From the NCBI GenBank assembly GCA_027491915.1, contig JAOZGC010000002.1, forward strand, positions 62,001 to 126,000: a DNA stretch of 64,000 bases. The letters are read 5' to 3'. Made by a program: the position numbers and the translations under genes. This DNA comes from Thermoproteota archaeon. GTDB taxonomy: Archaea > Korarchaeota > Korarchaeia > Korarchaeales > Korarchaeaceae. Shown here piece by piece: positions 36,234 through 44,744 of this stretch. The notes beneath the pieces were generated by a model. It saw nothing but the letters and a program-made list of their open reading frames with translations. It made no database searches and was not told where the DNA came from. Numbering within the stretch: position 1 is the stretch's first letter; each line of letters begins with the position of its first letter.

Positions 36234-36734
36234 GGCCGGGATCAGGAACTCGGCCAAGACGCCTAAGACCGCGATCTCGCCCCAGGCCTTGATCACGATC
36301 CCCATCACCACCCACTCACTCAGGTACGCATACTCCGCGCCCAAGAGCAGGGACCTCGCCATCTCCAGAGTGAAGTAAGTCAACACAGATTCCGGAATGT
36401 ACCCCACCAGAACGGCCAGGATTGGCCTGACTCCCCTCCTGAGGAGGAGACCCCAGACCACCCCGCTGATGGCTTTACCCGGGAATATGAGCGCCCCCAC
36501 CAGCGGCGGTAGGTAGCCCAGTAGGGAGTACCTGACAAACGGCGTCACGGAGACCGCGCATCCGACCAGCCCCCCCCACCCCGGCCCCATCAGGGCGGCC
36601 GCGGCCAGCGTACCGACGTGGCTAAGGTCTATCGCGATTTGGGGCGCCAGATTGCCTAGAGCCATCGAAAGAATCGCCAGGGCATTTCCCAGGGCCCCAA
36701 ACATGCCAGCCAGGGCGACCTCCCTCGTACTCAT
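36162..36734 (-). CDS. Multi-span membrane protein, ECF transporter S-component-like
   Basis: A 190-residue hydrophobic protein with five or six spans. The opening TREVALAGMFGALGNALAIL and the following glycine-rich spans (GTLAAAALMGPGWGGLVG, ALIFPGKAISGVVWGLLLRRG) resemble substrate-capture components of energy-coupling-factor vitamin transporters. No specific substrate can be read. It is convergent with and overlaps the arginase-family gene by 72 bases. Confidence 0.6.
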   Translation of the reverse strand: MSTREVALAGMFGALGNALAILSMALGNLAPQIAIDLSHVGTLAAAALMGPGWGGLVGCAVSVTPFVRYSLLGYLPPLVGALIFPGKAISGVVWGLLLRRGVRPILAVLVGYIPESVLTYFTLEMARSLLLGAEYAYLSEWVVMGIVIKAWGEIAVLGVLAEFLIPALTKLGEGDHLVEQLGGRVGRAQA

Positions 36735-36775
36735 CTCGCTCTAGCCCACCCCGACCATATTTCTTATTTTTGGAT

Positions 36776-37918
36776 TTAAATCTCAATATTGGAAACTATC
36801 TCGGACGGGGACTCCCTCTCCCCCAGCCTCTCGAACAATGAGTGGACGAGATCCTCCAATCCGAATCCACTCTTGGCGGACACCAGAACCATCGGTATAT
36901 CCCTCACCTCCTCCCTCAAGGAGGCCACCCTGACCGCGAGGGCCCTCTCGTCCACCAGGTCCACCTTGTTCAACACCAGGATCAGGGAGTCCCTTGGGAC
37001 CCCTATCCTCTCTAGGATCTCCAGGGCCTCCCTCGTCTTGATCCTTATCATCTCCGCGCTGTCGGAGACGTCGGCGACCAGCAGGACGATGGAGGAGTTG
37101 ATCACGTCGAGCAGGTTAAGGTTGAAGGACTGTATTAGCCGAGGGTCCAGGTCGAGCACGAACCCTATGGTATCTACGAGGTATACCCTCCCTCCCGCCA
37201 GGCTGGCGTACTTGCTGGAAAGGGTGGTGAAGGGCTCGGGACTGACCGGCTTCCTCATCCCGGTGAGGGCGTTGAAGAGGCTGGTCTTCCCGGCGTTGTA
37301 ATATCCAGTCAGGGATACTATGCTTCCACCCTCCCTCTTTATCCTCTCTATCCTCAGCAGCTTGTCCCTGGTCAACTTCGCTATCTTATCTCGGAGGACC
37401 TTCATCCTCCTCTGCACCGCCCTCAGTTGGCTGTGATACGCGTATTCCCCCCCACCTCGAAAGCCAGCCTTCACCCTCATATACTTCATCCTGGCGGCCA
37501 GCTTTATGTCAGGGAACGATCTGGACAGCTCCGCCAGTTCTATCTGGAGCTTAGAGAGAATGTCCCTGGCGGCCATCCTGAATATCCTGAGCGTGACGTC
37601 GTACCTGTCCAGCACCTCCGTCCTCAAGACCCTCTCCAGGTTCCACCTCTGCTTGCTGCTGAGGACGTTGTAGAAGACTACCATGTCTGGCGAGAGCTTT
37701 CTGACCAGAGCCCTCACCTCTTCGACCTTCCCCCTGCCCAGGAGAAAGTTGGTCGTCGGCCTCCGCCTGACTTGGATCACCCTGTGAATTGTGGCCACTC
37801 CGAGCGTGTCGAGCAGTGACTCCAGCTCCGCCATCCTGATCTTGAACATTACGTGATCGTGCACGTCCGTCTTAAGCATCACCGTGATCGCGCGCCGTCT
37901 CTCCCTCCTCCTGGGCAT
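36776..37918 (-). CDS. hflX: HflX-type GTPase
   Basis: A 380-residue ribosome-associated GTPase. The N-terminal domain contains TNFLLGRGKVEEV and VVFYNVLSSKQRWNLER, typical of HflX, followed by a long coiled coil (residues about 120-200). The G domain shows GYYNAGKTSLFNALTG (G1), PFTTLSSK (G2), DTIGF (G3) and LNKVDL (G4). It is expected to act on ribosomes under stress. Confidence 0.93.
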   Translation of the reverse strand: MPRRRERRRAITVMLKTDVHDHVMFKIRMAELESLLDTLGVATIHRVIQVRRRPTTNFLLGRGKVEEVRALVRKLSPDMVVFYNVLSSKQRWNLERVLRTEVLDRYDVTLRIFRMAARDILSKLQIELAELSRSFPDIKLAARMKYMRVKAGFRGGGEYAYHSQLRAVQRRMKVLRDKIAKLTRDKLLRIERIKREGGSIVSLTGYYNAGKTSLFNALTGMRKPVSPEPFTTLSSKYASLAGGRVYLVDTIGFVLDLDPRLIQSFNLNLLDVINSSIVLLVADVSDSAEMIRIKTREALEILERIGVPRDSLILVLNKVDLVDERALAVRVASLREEVRDIPMVLVSAKSGFGLEDLVHSLFERLGERESPSEIVSNIEI

Positions 37919-37948
37919 TCTCTCTGACCCCGGCGGGAGGTGGCCAAT

Positions 37949-39304
37949 TTAATCTTCTCCAGCGCCGTCCGGGATGATCGGTCTCTCGAACAGGTCCCTA
38001 GGTCCCTTTACGGTCGCGTCTATCACGAGCTTTGATCGGGGCAGCTCCACTAGGGCCTTCCTGCCGTCTACCCTCATAACCCTCACGTTGCTGTGATCCA
38101 GGGTGGATCCCATGAGCCCCCTGATGACATGGTAATCCGAGGCGGGATCGGCCCTCTGAACCACGGCTGACATGACCTCACCGTAATCTGCCACGTTAAC
38201 GTCGGAATCGACAATTATGACTCTCTTCAGGCTCTTGTGGGCGTACATAGCTGCCAAGGCCACTGAGAGGGGCTGTCCCTCATCCTCCTTCTCTATCGAT
38301 ATGGCCACCTCCACCCACCCCCCGCCCGCGGGCGTCATGGCCACCCCCCTAACCTCGGCGAACTTGGATGCGGCCTCCCATATCAGGGGCTCCACGGGCA
38401 GCCCCATCAGGAGAGAGTGCTCTCTGCCCGCCGGGAGGATCGCGTGGTAGCATCCCCCCCTCTCGTACCTGATCTCCGACACCTCGAGGACCGGCTGCTT
38501 TCTCACGATATCCTTCCCCATTATCTCATAGAAGGGTCCCTCCTCGGCCAGCCTATCAGGGAATATCCTCCCCTCAAGCACCAGGTCGGCGTCCACCACC
38601 GCGTCCGCGTCCACCGTGTCGCATGGGGTCACCTCCACGGGAGAACCTGCCAATCCCCCGGCGATGCCCAACTTGTCCCCGTCTTCCTTCGGCGTGGCGG
38701 CGGCCACCATGATCTCCGGCCTGACTCCAATCGCGACCGAGACCTCCAGGGGTCGTCCTTCCCTGCCGGCCCTTGAGATCATCCTGTGGAGCCTCCTCCC
38801 CTCGACCGCCCTGAGGACCAACTCCCTCCTCCCTACAAGCAGCATCCTGTGGAAGGAGGCGCTGTGCGATCCGTCCTCATCCCTGGCTACGACGATGCTC
38901 GAGGTCATGTATGGACCCGGCTCCCCGACGTAATGCCTCAGGATAGGTATGCGTCGAAGGTCCACCTCGTCTCCCCCCACCTCAATCTCCCACTCCCAGT
39001 CGACCGTCTTGGGATCTAACCTCTTCCTGACCGCTTCGGCCATCTTACGCCACAGAAGTCTCTCTTCAACCCGCAGGGCCTCGGCCAGGAACTTTCTGCT
39101 TGCGGCCACTCCTCCAACGACCTTCAAATCTGCCGCGCTTCCGTCCCTGAGCCTCACATCCTCCATAGAGACTATCTTCGTGCCCTCCCACTTCTTTATC
39201 TCCCTGGCGGCCTCAAAGTCGACGCTCCTGGGATCGCTCACAACTTCTACAAACTCTGGCCGGATCTCGCTCAGGAATCCGCTAAGACCGCGGGTCGCGC
39301 GCAC
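37949..39304 (-). CDS. UbiD-family decarboxylase, candidate anhydromevalonate phosphate decarboxylase
   Basis: A 451-residue UbiD-type enzyme that would use prenylated FMN. DLRRIPILRHYVGEPGPYMTSSIVVARDED, in pieces, and HSASFHRMLLVG, EIMGKDIVRKQPVLEV and VVDSDVNVADYGEVMSAVVQRADP are family motifs, including the E/R catalytic region. In archaea the UbiD homologue decarboxylates trans-anhydromevalonate 5-phosphate in isoprenoid synthesis, the likeliest role. The annotated start is GTG 39304, with no other clear upstream start. It shares a TATA region with divergent asnS. Confidence 0.85.
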   Translation of the reverse strand: MRATRGLSGFLSEIRPEFVEVVSDPRSVDFEAAREIKKWEGTKIVSMEDVRLRDGSAADLKVVGGVAASRKFLAEALRVEERLLWRKMAEAVRKRLDPKTVDWEWEIEVGGDEVDLRRIPILRHYVGEPGPYMTSSIVVARDEDGSHSASFHRMLLVGRRELVLRAVEGRRLHRMISRAGREGRPLEVSVAIGVRPEIMVAAATPKEDGDKLGIAGGLAGSPVEVTPCDTVDADAVVDADLVLEGRIFPDRLAEEGPFYEIMGKDIVRKQPVLEVSEIRYERGGCYHAILPAGREHSLLMGLPVEPLIWEAASKFAEVRGVAMTPAGGGWVEVAISIEKEDEGQPLSVALAAMYAHKSLKRVIIVDSDVNVADYGEVMSAVVQRADPASDYHVIRGLMGSTLDHSNVRVMRVDGRKALVELPRSKLVIDATVKGPRDLFERPIIPDGAGED

Positions 39305-39325
39305 TCTAATATATCCGGTCGCCAG

Positions 39326-39333
39326 TTTATATA
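39326..39333. promoter_or_regulatory. Nearly palindromic TATA box between ubiD-family gene and asnS
   Basis: TTTATATA reads as a TATA box on both strands. It is about 34-41 bases upstream of the asnS TTG on plus and about 22-29 upstream of the GTG of the decarboxylase on minus, so it could serve both. A second weaker stretch (taatatat, 39307-39314) lies very close to the minus start. Confidence 0.5.
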
Positions 39334-39366
39334 GGACGACGGGTCCGCCCGCGAACGGGGGGGAAC

Positions 39367-40662
39367 TTGTTCAGGTTCTCCAAAACCCACTACGCCTCCG
39401 AGGCCCTCGGGCTCGGGGAGGGATCCAGGGTCAGGCTGGCCGGTTGGATCTTCAGGAAGAGGGAGCTCGGGGGGGTCATCTTCATAGTCCTCAGGGACTC
39501 TACCGGCAGCATACAGGTCGTGGTTAGGGAGCCGGAAATAGGTCCATCTCAACTCAGATCCGCCAGGGAGGCCGGGTTAGAGAGTTCCATAATCGTGGAG
39601 GGCGTGATCAGGAAGGATCCCAGAGCCCCAGGGGGAACCGAGGTCTTGGCCAACTCTCTGGAGGTGGTGGGAGAATCCGACAACTATCCGATAAGGAAGG
39701 GGGCCGGAGAGGAGTTCCTGCTGGACAATCGTCACCTCCATCTGAGGAGCAGGAGCATGTGGGCCATACTGAGGATCAGGGCCGAGGCCCTGCGGGCCGC
39801 CAGGGAGTGGTTCGATTCCAACGGATTCACGTCCGTGGAGGCCCCGAGCATAGTAGGGGCGGCCGTAGAGGGGGGAGCCACCCTCTTCGAGATAAACTAC
39901 TTCGGCAAGAAAGCCTATCTTACCCAGAGCTCCCAGTTCTACTTGGAGGCCGCCATATTCTCTTTGGAGAACGTGTACACGATACAACCTAGTTTCAGGG
40001 CGGAGAAATCCCGGACCAGGCGGCACCTCACGGAATTCTGGCACGTGGAGGCCGAGATGGCCTGGGCGGATCTGAACGGGGTCATGGAGGTAGTCGAGGG
40101 GCTCGTGGGTCACATGGCATCGGCCGTGGCCGAGAGAGGGGCGGAGGAGTTGGAGATACTGGGCAGAAGGTTCGACCCACCCGATACCCCCTTCCCCCGC
40201 ATATCCTACGACGAGGCCGTGGACATCGCCAAGAGGAAGGGGGTGGACATAGAGTGGGGGGACGACCTATCCACAGAGGCCGAGAGGGCCGTCTCCCTAG
40301 AGTTCGACTCCCCCGTCTTCGTTCACAGGTATCCCAAGTCGGCGAAGGCCTTCTATCACATGCCAGATCCATCCAGACCGGAGGTGGTGCTCTGCGTCGA
40401 CCTGCTTGCTCCGGAGGGGATAGGAGAGATAGTCGGAGGTGGACAGAGGATCCACGACTACGACCTCCTGGTTCAGAGGATAAGGGAGGAGGGCCTCAAC
40501 GTCGAGGACTACAAGTGGTACCTGGACCTGAGGAAGTACGGATCGGTTCCCCACGGCGGGTTCGGCCTGGGCCTGGAGAGGACCGTCAGGTGGATTGCCG
40601 GTCTCCCCCACATCAGGGCCGCCGTTCCGTTCCCGAGGACCATAACCAGGGTGACCCCCTAA
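39367..40662 (+). CDS. asnS: Asparaginyl-tRNA synthetase (AsnRS-like class IIb)
   Basis: A 431-residue class IIb synthetase. An N-terminal OB fold (VRLAGWIFRKRELGGVIFIVLRD, in pieces) is followed by motif 2 (SRTRRHLTEFWHVEAEMAW) and motif 3 (GSVPHGGFGLGLERTVRWI). VDLLAPEGIGEIVGGGQR is closer to AsnRS than to AspRS, but the two families are close relatives. Start is TTG 39367, with TATA box about 35 upstream. It overlaps the end of the convergent XPF-type gene by four bases. Confidence 0.87.
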   Translation: MFRFSKTHYASEALGLGEGSRVRLAGWIFRKRELGGVIFIVLRDSTGSIQVVVREPEIGPSQLRSAREAGLESSIIVEGVIRKDPRAPGGTEVLANSLEVVGESDNYPIRKGAGEEFLLDNRHLHLRSRSMWAILRIRAEALRAAREWFDSNGFTSVEAPSIVGAAVEGGATLFEINYFGKKAYLTQSSQFYLEAAIFSLENVYTIQPSFRAEKSRTRRHLTEFWHVEAEMAWADLNGVMEVVEGLVGHMASAVAERGAEELEILGRRFDPPDTPFPRISYDEAVDIAKRKGVDIEWGDDLSTEAERAVSLEFDSPVFVHRYPKSAKAFYHMPDPSRPEVVLCVDLLAPEGIGEIVGGGQRIHDYDLLVQRIREEGLNVEDYKWYLDLRKYGSVPHGGFGLGLERTVRWIAGLPHIRAAVPFPRTITRVTP

Positions 40663-41288
40663 ATCGGCAGCCCCCTCTCCTCCCCCCTCTTCTCTCCCAC
40701 CTCCCTCAACAGGGCCTTGAACTCCCTTGCCCTCTTATCCCCTATTACCTCCCTCAACTCCGGGATCCCCGCGGCGAACACCCTCTCTAGGCTGCCGAAT
40801 CTCTCCAGCAGCCTCTCGGCCAGCCTGGGACCTATCCCGGGAAACGCCTCCAGAACGGCCACGCGCCTCTCCTTGGGGTTGACCCTCCTCCTGATCCTGG
40901 CCGCCGGGAGAAGAGATCCGACCGGCTCCAGTCTGGCCAGCGCCTCCAGGAATCTGGGACCCGTGCCCTCGGGAATGCAGACTATTGGGACCCCCGACAC
41001 GATCGACTTGGCGGCGGCCCCTACCACCACCTTCCTCTCCCTCTCGCTCAGTGAGGGCAGGGGCACCTCCACCATCACGAGCCCGCCGCCCCGCGCCTCC
41101 ACCATCCTGCGGATTTGATCAAATAATCTACCATCATACACCGATTTTAGAAAGTCTTTTAGAGTTTTCCTCTCAATGCATATAACTCCATTGACTATAT
41201 AGTCGCACGGATCAAGCTTTCTCCTCTCAACGGGGATCCCTCCCTCCCTCAACTTCCTGTAAACCCCATTCGGCTCTCCAGAATCCAC
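40659..41288 (-). CDS. xpf: XPF/Mus81-type structure-specific endonuclease
   Basis: A 209-residue nuclease without helicase domain, like crenarchaeal XPF. The ERCC4 core has CDYIVNGVICIERKTLKDFLKS (the ERK active site) in pieces, and the C terminus has two helix-hairpin-helix motifs (AFPGIGPRLAERLLERFGS). Start GTG 41288 falls within the expected first strand (IVVDSGE), so the N terminus is tight. It follows rpa by two bases and should cut branched or flapped DNA. Confidence 0.9.
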   Translation of the reverse strand: MDSGEPNGVYRKLREGGIPVERRKLDPCDYIVNGVICIERKTLKDFLKSVYDGRLFDQIRRMVEARGGGLVMVEVPLPSLSERERKVVVGAAAKSIVSGVPIVCIPEGTGPRFLEALARLEPVGSLLPAARIRRRVNPKERRVAVLEAFPGIGPRLAERLLERFGSLERVFAAGIPELREVIGDKRAREFKALLREVGEKRGEERGLPI

Positions 41289-41290
41289 GA

Positions 41291-43027
41291 CTATCCTTCT
41301 CGGCCCGCTTGCCCTGGTCGTCTTTCCTCACCGCCCAAGTATCCCTCAATCTCGCTGATTACCATCTCAGATTCCTCCAACGGGTCGGCCTCCTCAAGGT
41401 AATCTGCGAACATTACGACCACGGAAGAGGACTCGTCATACCTCAGGTTTCCGCCCGCCCTGATCTCCTTCCCGATCAACCTGGAACTGACCTCGTCAGC
41501 TGGCATTGAATCCTCAGGAAAGCCCTCCTGCTCTATTATCTCCAACACCTCACCTGGCGACTTGCCAAGCACCTCCTCCGCCCTGTCTCCCGTGAATATC
41601 ACCCTGGCCACGCCAGCCCCATCGTCCACCCAGAGGTGAAAGGTGAGCGACGGGCGCGCCTCCTCCACCTCGCCGCAGTTGGGGCACGCGAAGACCCCGT
41701 ACTCCCTCCTCACCTTGGACCCGCACCTATTGCAGTGCCAAGTCACCCTGACGAATCCGGAAGTTCCGACGACCGTTCCCCGGATCTCCCTGTAACCCTC
41801 TCCCTGGCTGAGATCCAGCCAGGTCCTCGGGTACCTGAGCGAGTAGGCTATCCTCTCGGCCGACGCGGGTACCCTCCCCTCGCCTTGGGAGATCACCTCT
41901 ATATTCCCATAATCCCCAACGTTGGCGATTTTGGAGTCTCCCCCCACGGTCCAGAAGACGTTGCTGATCCTCACAGTGGCGGGCAGGTCGAGTCCGATCA
42001 CCTCGTCCACCCTGTTTCCCCACGCCCTCACCAGCCTGGGTCCCTCCTCCGTGATGAGCAGGAAGTCTACCATCCTCTTTCCGCTGGGCCTCTCGCTCGG
42101 TCTGAACACGTAGACTATCCTGCCCTTCAGGTCGGATGATAGGCCGCCCTTCCCCTCCTCCTCCACCTCGACGCTGGTCCTTGGGGTGCTGTGGATCTCG
42201 ATCTCCCCATTTCTCAGCGATACTCTGCAAGCCCTTATCGTGATCTTCGACCCGACCGGAACCGACGACAGGAGGTTCACCGCGTCCCCCCAGAACACTA
42301 CCCTGATCTCCTCCTCCATGGAGCAATCTGACAGTATCGCGGTCGCCATCCTCCCAACCGACCCGTCCCTCCTGGTGAACTCCCTCTCGCCGCTCACCAC
42401 GGTCAGGATACCCCTGACGTCCACTTCCTCCCCCACTGTGTCCTCAGTGACCTCGTGCACCTCCAATACCGGATGGGCGGGCAGCGGGAACTCCGGGTGA
42501 TCTCCGGGAATCTTCTCTATTGTCGACTCCGATCCGACGTGAATCACCTTGGAACCGTCCATCCTCTTTCCTATCCTGGCGTTGACTATCTCAACGACGT
42601 CTCCCTCCTTGAACTCCCCAGAGGAGAATCGGCCCACTTTTCCCTCATCCCAAACTATGGTGAGCACGTCTCCCGTGCTGTCAGAGAGCATGAACTCTAT
42701 CCTCACTCCCTCTGTTCCGTCCCTCCTGGCGTATCTTATCGGTCTGTATAGTCTGGTAATCCTCCCAACCACGCGGGCTCTTCTCATCCCAGGTATCAGC
42801 TTGGATATGCTCACGATCCTCGGCCCCTGAGATTCCCCGCCCATTACAGGAGCTAGAGATAGACCGAGTTCCTTGGCCACCATGTATAGAGCGGCGTCGG
42901 CGCTTATCATCCCAGAGTACCTCTCTATATAGGACTCGGCGATCGATCTTATCTCCTCGGGGGTCCTACCGGAGGCTTCACTTATCTTCCTCAGGAGGCC
43001 CTCATCCCAACCTTGTTCATATCCCAA
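41291..43027 (-). CDS. rpa: Replication protein A-like single-stranded DNA-binding protein, four OB folds and a zinc finger
   Basis: A 578-residue RPA. OB folds can be read at residues about 70-170, 185-290, 300-390 and 405-540. The last carries a zinc finger CNRCGSKVRREYGVFACPNCGEVEE, in pieces, between its strands. An N-terminal helical part precedes the first fold. This multi-domain form is euryarchaeal-like; Crenarchaeota usually have a one-OB SSB. It follows rtcA, overlapping it by 11 bases. Confidence 0.9.
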   Translation of the reverse strand: MGYEQGWDEGLLRKISEASGRTPEEIRSIAESYIERYSGMISADAALYMVAKELGLSLAPVMGGESQGPRIVSISKLIPGMRRARVVGRITRLYRPIRYARRDGTEGVRIEFMLSDSTGDVLTIVWDEGKVGRFSSGEFKEGDVVEIVNARIGKRMDGSKVIHVGSESTIEKIPGDHPEFPLPAHPVLEVHEVTEDTVGEEVDVRGILTVVSGEREFTRRDGSVGRMATAILSDCSMEEEIRVVFWGDAVNLLSSVPVGSKITIRACRVSLRNGEIEIHSTPRTSVEVEEEGKGGLSSDLKGRIVYVFRPSERPSGKRMVDFLLITEEGPRLVRAWGNRVDEVIGLDLPATVRISNVFWTVGGDSKIANVGDYGNIEVISQGEGRVPASAERIAYSLRYPRTWLDLSQGEGYREIRGTVVGTSGFVRVTWHCNRCGSKVRREYGVFACPNCGEVEEARPSLTFHLWVDDGAGVARVIFTGDRAEEVLGKSPGEVLEIIEQEGFPEDSMPADEVSSRLIGKEIRAGGNLRYDESSSVVVMFADYLEEADPLEESEMVISEIEGYLGGEERRPGQAGREG

Positions 43028-44051
43028 TTCCCCTCACCACCACTCTTCCCGGCCCCCCTTCCTCTCCCTCGAACTCTGCGCTCACGCCCAGGAGCGACTC
43101 GCACAACTTCACGTTGCTTATCGCGTGGAGGGTGAGACGGGAGATCCTTATCTCTGACTCTCCGGGGGCCAGCGCCAAGTACGGTATCACCATGTCCCCG
43201 GAATGGGGATCCATAGGGGCCCCGGAACGCAAGGCCCCGATCAGGGCCTCGGCCGCCTCCAGCCCCACGACCTCACTGGGCTTCCCCCTCCTCCCGAGGG
43301 AATCTCCCCCGAGCGTGGAGACGGAGGTTTTAGCCCACAGGGTTATTCCCGCTCCGGGCCCGAGACCCTCTCCCACCTCCCTTTCCACCCAGGCGCGCCA
43401 CCCCTCCTTCGCTATCCTCTCCTCAGCGGATCTGGCCATCCTCTCGGCCACGTGGCCCGGTAGAGAGGTGGCGTGCGCCCGGCCTCGGATCTCTCGAACA
43501 TCTCCCCTCTCGACGAGTCTGATGGGCCTGACACGTCCTCCTCCCCTCACCTCCAGCACGGCTCTTCCCCCACCCCTCGGGTAATGTCCCCTGCGGACGA
43601 CCTCTATTCTTGCCTCTACCCCCATTATCCTGAGATTCTTTAGGAAGACCTCCTTCATGTAGTCTATGGGCGGGGCCCTCGGGACGTCGGTGCCCCCGAC
43701 CGCCTCCACCCTGACGTCCTCCTCGGATCCCACGCTGGCCGCGAGTGCCGCCTGAAACAGCAGGGATATGCTCCCAGCTGTCCCTATATCTACGGAAAAT
43801 CTGCCGCCTGGTCTCCGTCTGGGTCTGAACACAACTCTGGTTGATCCAACCTCTGCGCCCTCCACGTCTGCGTCGGCCATCTCCTTCAGAAGCCTGACTA
43901 CCGCCAGGTGCTGCGGTCTGAGTCCGGGCCGGCTTCTCCTTGCCCTCACGTTGTACACCTCCACCGGCTCTCTAATCACACACGCCAGGGCCAGGGCATA
44001 CCTGAGGATGGATCCTCCTCCCTCCCCCACGCTGCCGTCTATCCTGATCAT
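43017..44051 (-). CDS. rtcA: RNA 3'-terminal phosphate cyclase
   Basis: A 344-residue enzyme making 2',3'-cyclic phosphates at RNA 3' ends with ATP. MIRIDGSVGEGGGSILRYAL is the diagnostic start, followed by RPGLRPQHL and the histidine-bearing PHSGDMVIPYLAL. A GAGGGGAAAA ribosome-binding stretch precedes the ATG at 44051; the frame has an earlier ATG at 44075. It heads an operon with rpa and xpf. Confidence 0.94.
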   Translation of the reverse strand: MIRIDGSVGEGGGSILRYALALACVIREPVEVYNVRARRSRPGLRPQHLAVVRLLKEMADADVEGAEVGSTRVVFRPRRRPGGRFSVDIGTAGSISLLFQAALAASVGSEEDVRVEAVGGTDVPRAPPIDYMKEVFLKNLRIMGVEARIEVVRRGHYPRGGGRAVLEVRGGGRVRPIRLVERGDVREIRGRAHATSLPGHVAERMARSAEERIAKEGWRAWVEREVGEGLGPGAGITLWAKTSVSTLGGDSLGRRGKPSEVVGLEAAEALIGALRSGAPMDPHSGDMVIPYLALAPGESEIRISRLTLHAISNVKLCESLLGVSAEFEGEEGGPGRVVVRGIGI

Positions 44052-44104
44052 CGTTTTCCCCTCCCTCAGGTTCAATTAAATTTGGGATAGGCCCCACGGA
44101 GCTG

Positions 44105-44728
44105 ATGTACCCCGTAATCCTGCGGACTATCAGAACGAGGGACAGATACGTCGGCCTAGCTTTCTATGGAAATCTCCTGGCCGCGAACACAATACCCCTC
44201 CCGTCGAGGGAGGAGGCCCTCTTGGAGCTCAGGGCTTCCCTGTCCGCCTCTGGAATCCACCCCCCCAGCAACCCCTCATCCCCTCTCGTTCAGGATGTGG
44301 GCGGGGATGTCTCCCAGCTCGGCTCGATGATATACAGGCTGTTCATGGGCGAGGAGGTTTCCCCCTCGCCAGCCCCTGTAGTCCTCTTGAAACCCGACAA
44401 CGACCTCACCGCCAGGGTCTTGGAGGTCGTCGCCCGAATTCCCAGGGGGAGGGTTGCAACCTACTCGGCCGTGGCCGAGGTGGTCGGCACTTCTCCCAGG
44501 GTGGTGGGAAACAAGTTGGCCCTAAACCCATTTCCACTCATAATACCGTGTCACAGGGTGATCCGGAGCGATCTGTTTGTGGGAAACTACGGATACGGCG
44601 CCCTGGTCAAGGGTGGGATCCTGGAGAGGGAGGGAGTAACCGTGGACGTCCCCTCAGGGAAGGTCTCTCGGAGCGCGTTGATCTCATCCTCCGAGCTACT
44701 CCGTTTAAAGAGCAGCGTTCCCTGGTAG
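44105..44728 (+). CDS. ogt: Methylated-DNA-protein cysteine methyltransferase
   Basis: A 207-residue repair protein that removes alkyl groups from O6 of guanine. The acceptor cysteine lies in LIIPCHRVI near residue 151, preceded by GRVATYSAVAEVVG and a NKLALNPF turn. Its N-terminal domain is about 90 residues. It diverges from rtcA across a short AT-rich spacer (44070-44090) and precedes the crenactin gene by 16 bases. Confidence 0.93.
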   Translation: MYPVILRTIRTRDRYVGLAFYGNLLAANTIPLPSREEALLELRASLSASGIHPPSNPSSPLVQDVGGDVSQLGSMIYRLFMGEEVSPSPAPVVLLKPDNDLTARVLEVVARIPRGRVATYSAVAEVVGTSPRVVGNKLALNPFPLIIPCHRVIRSDLFVGNYGYGALVKGGILEREGVTVDVPSGKVSRSALISSSELLRLKSSVPW

Positions 44729-44744
44729 GCCGAGGGATGCGCCC

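Noticed and set aside
39367-40662. Aspartyl-tRNA synthetase
   Set aside because: Overall architecture allows it, but the DLLAPEGIGEIVGGGQR and GSVPHGGFGLGLER motifs favour AsnRS; kept as a small doubt in the confidence.
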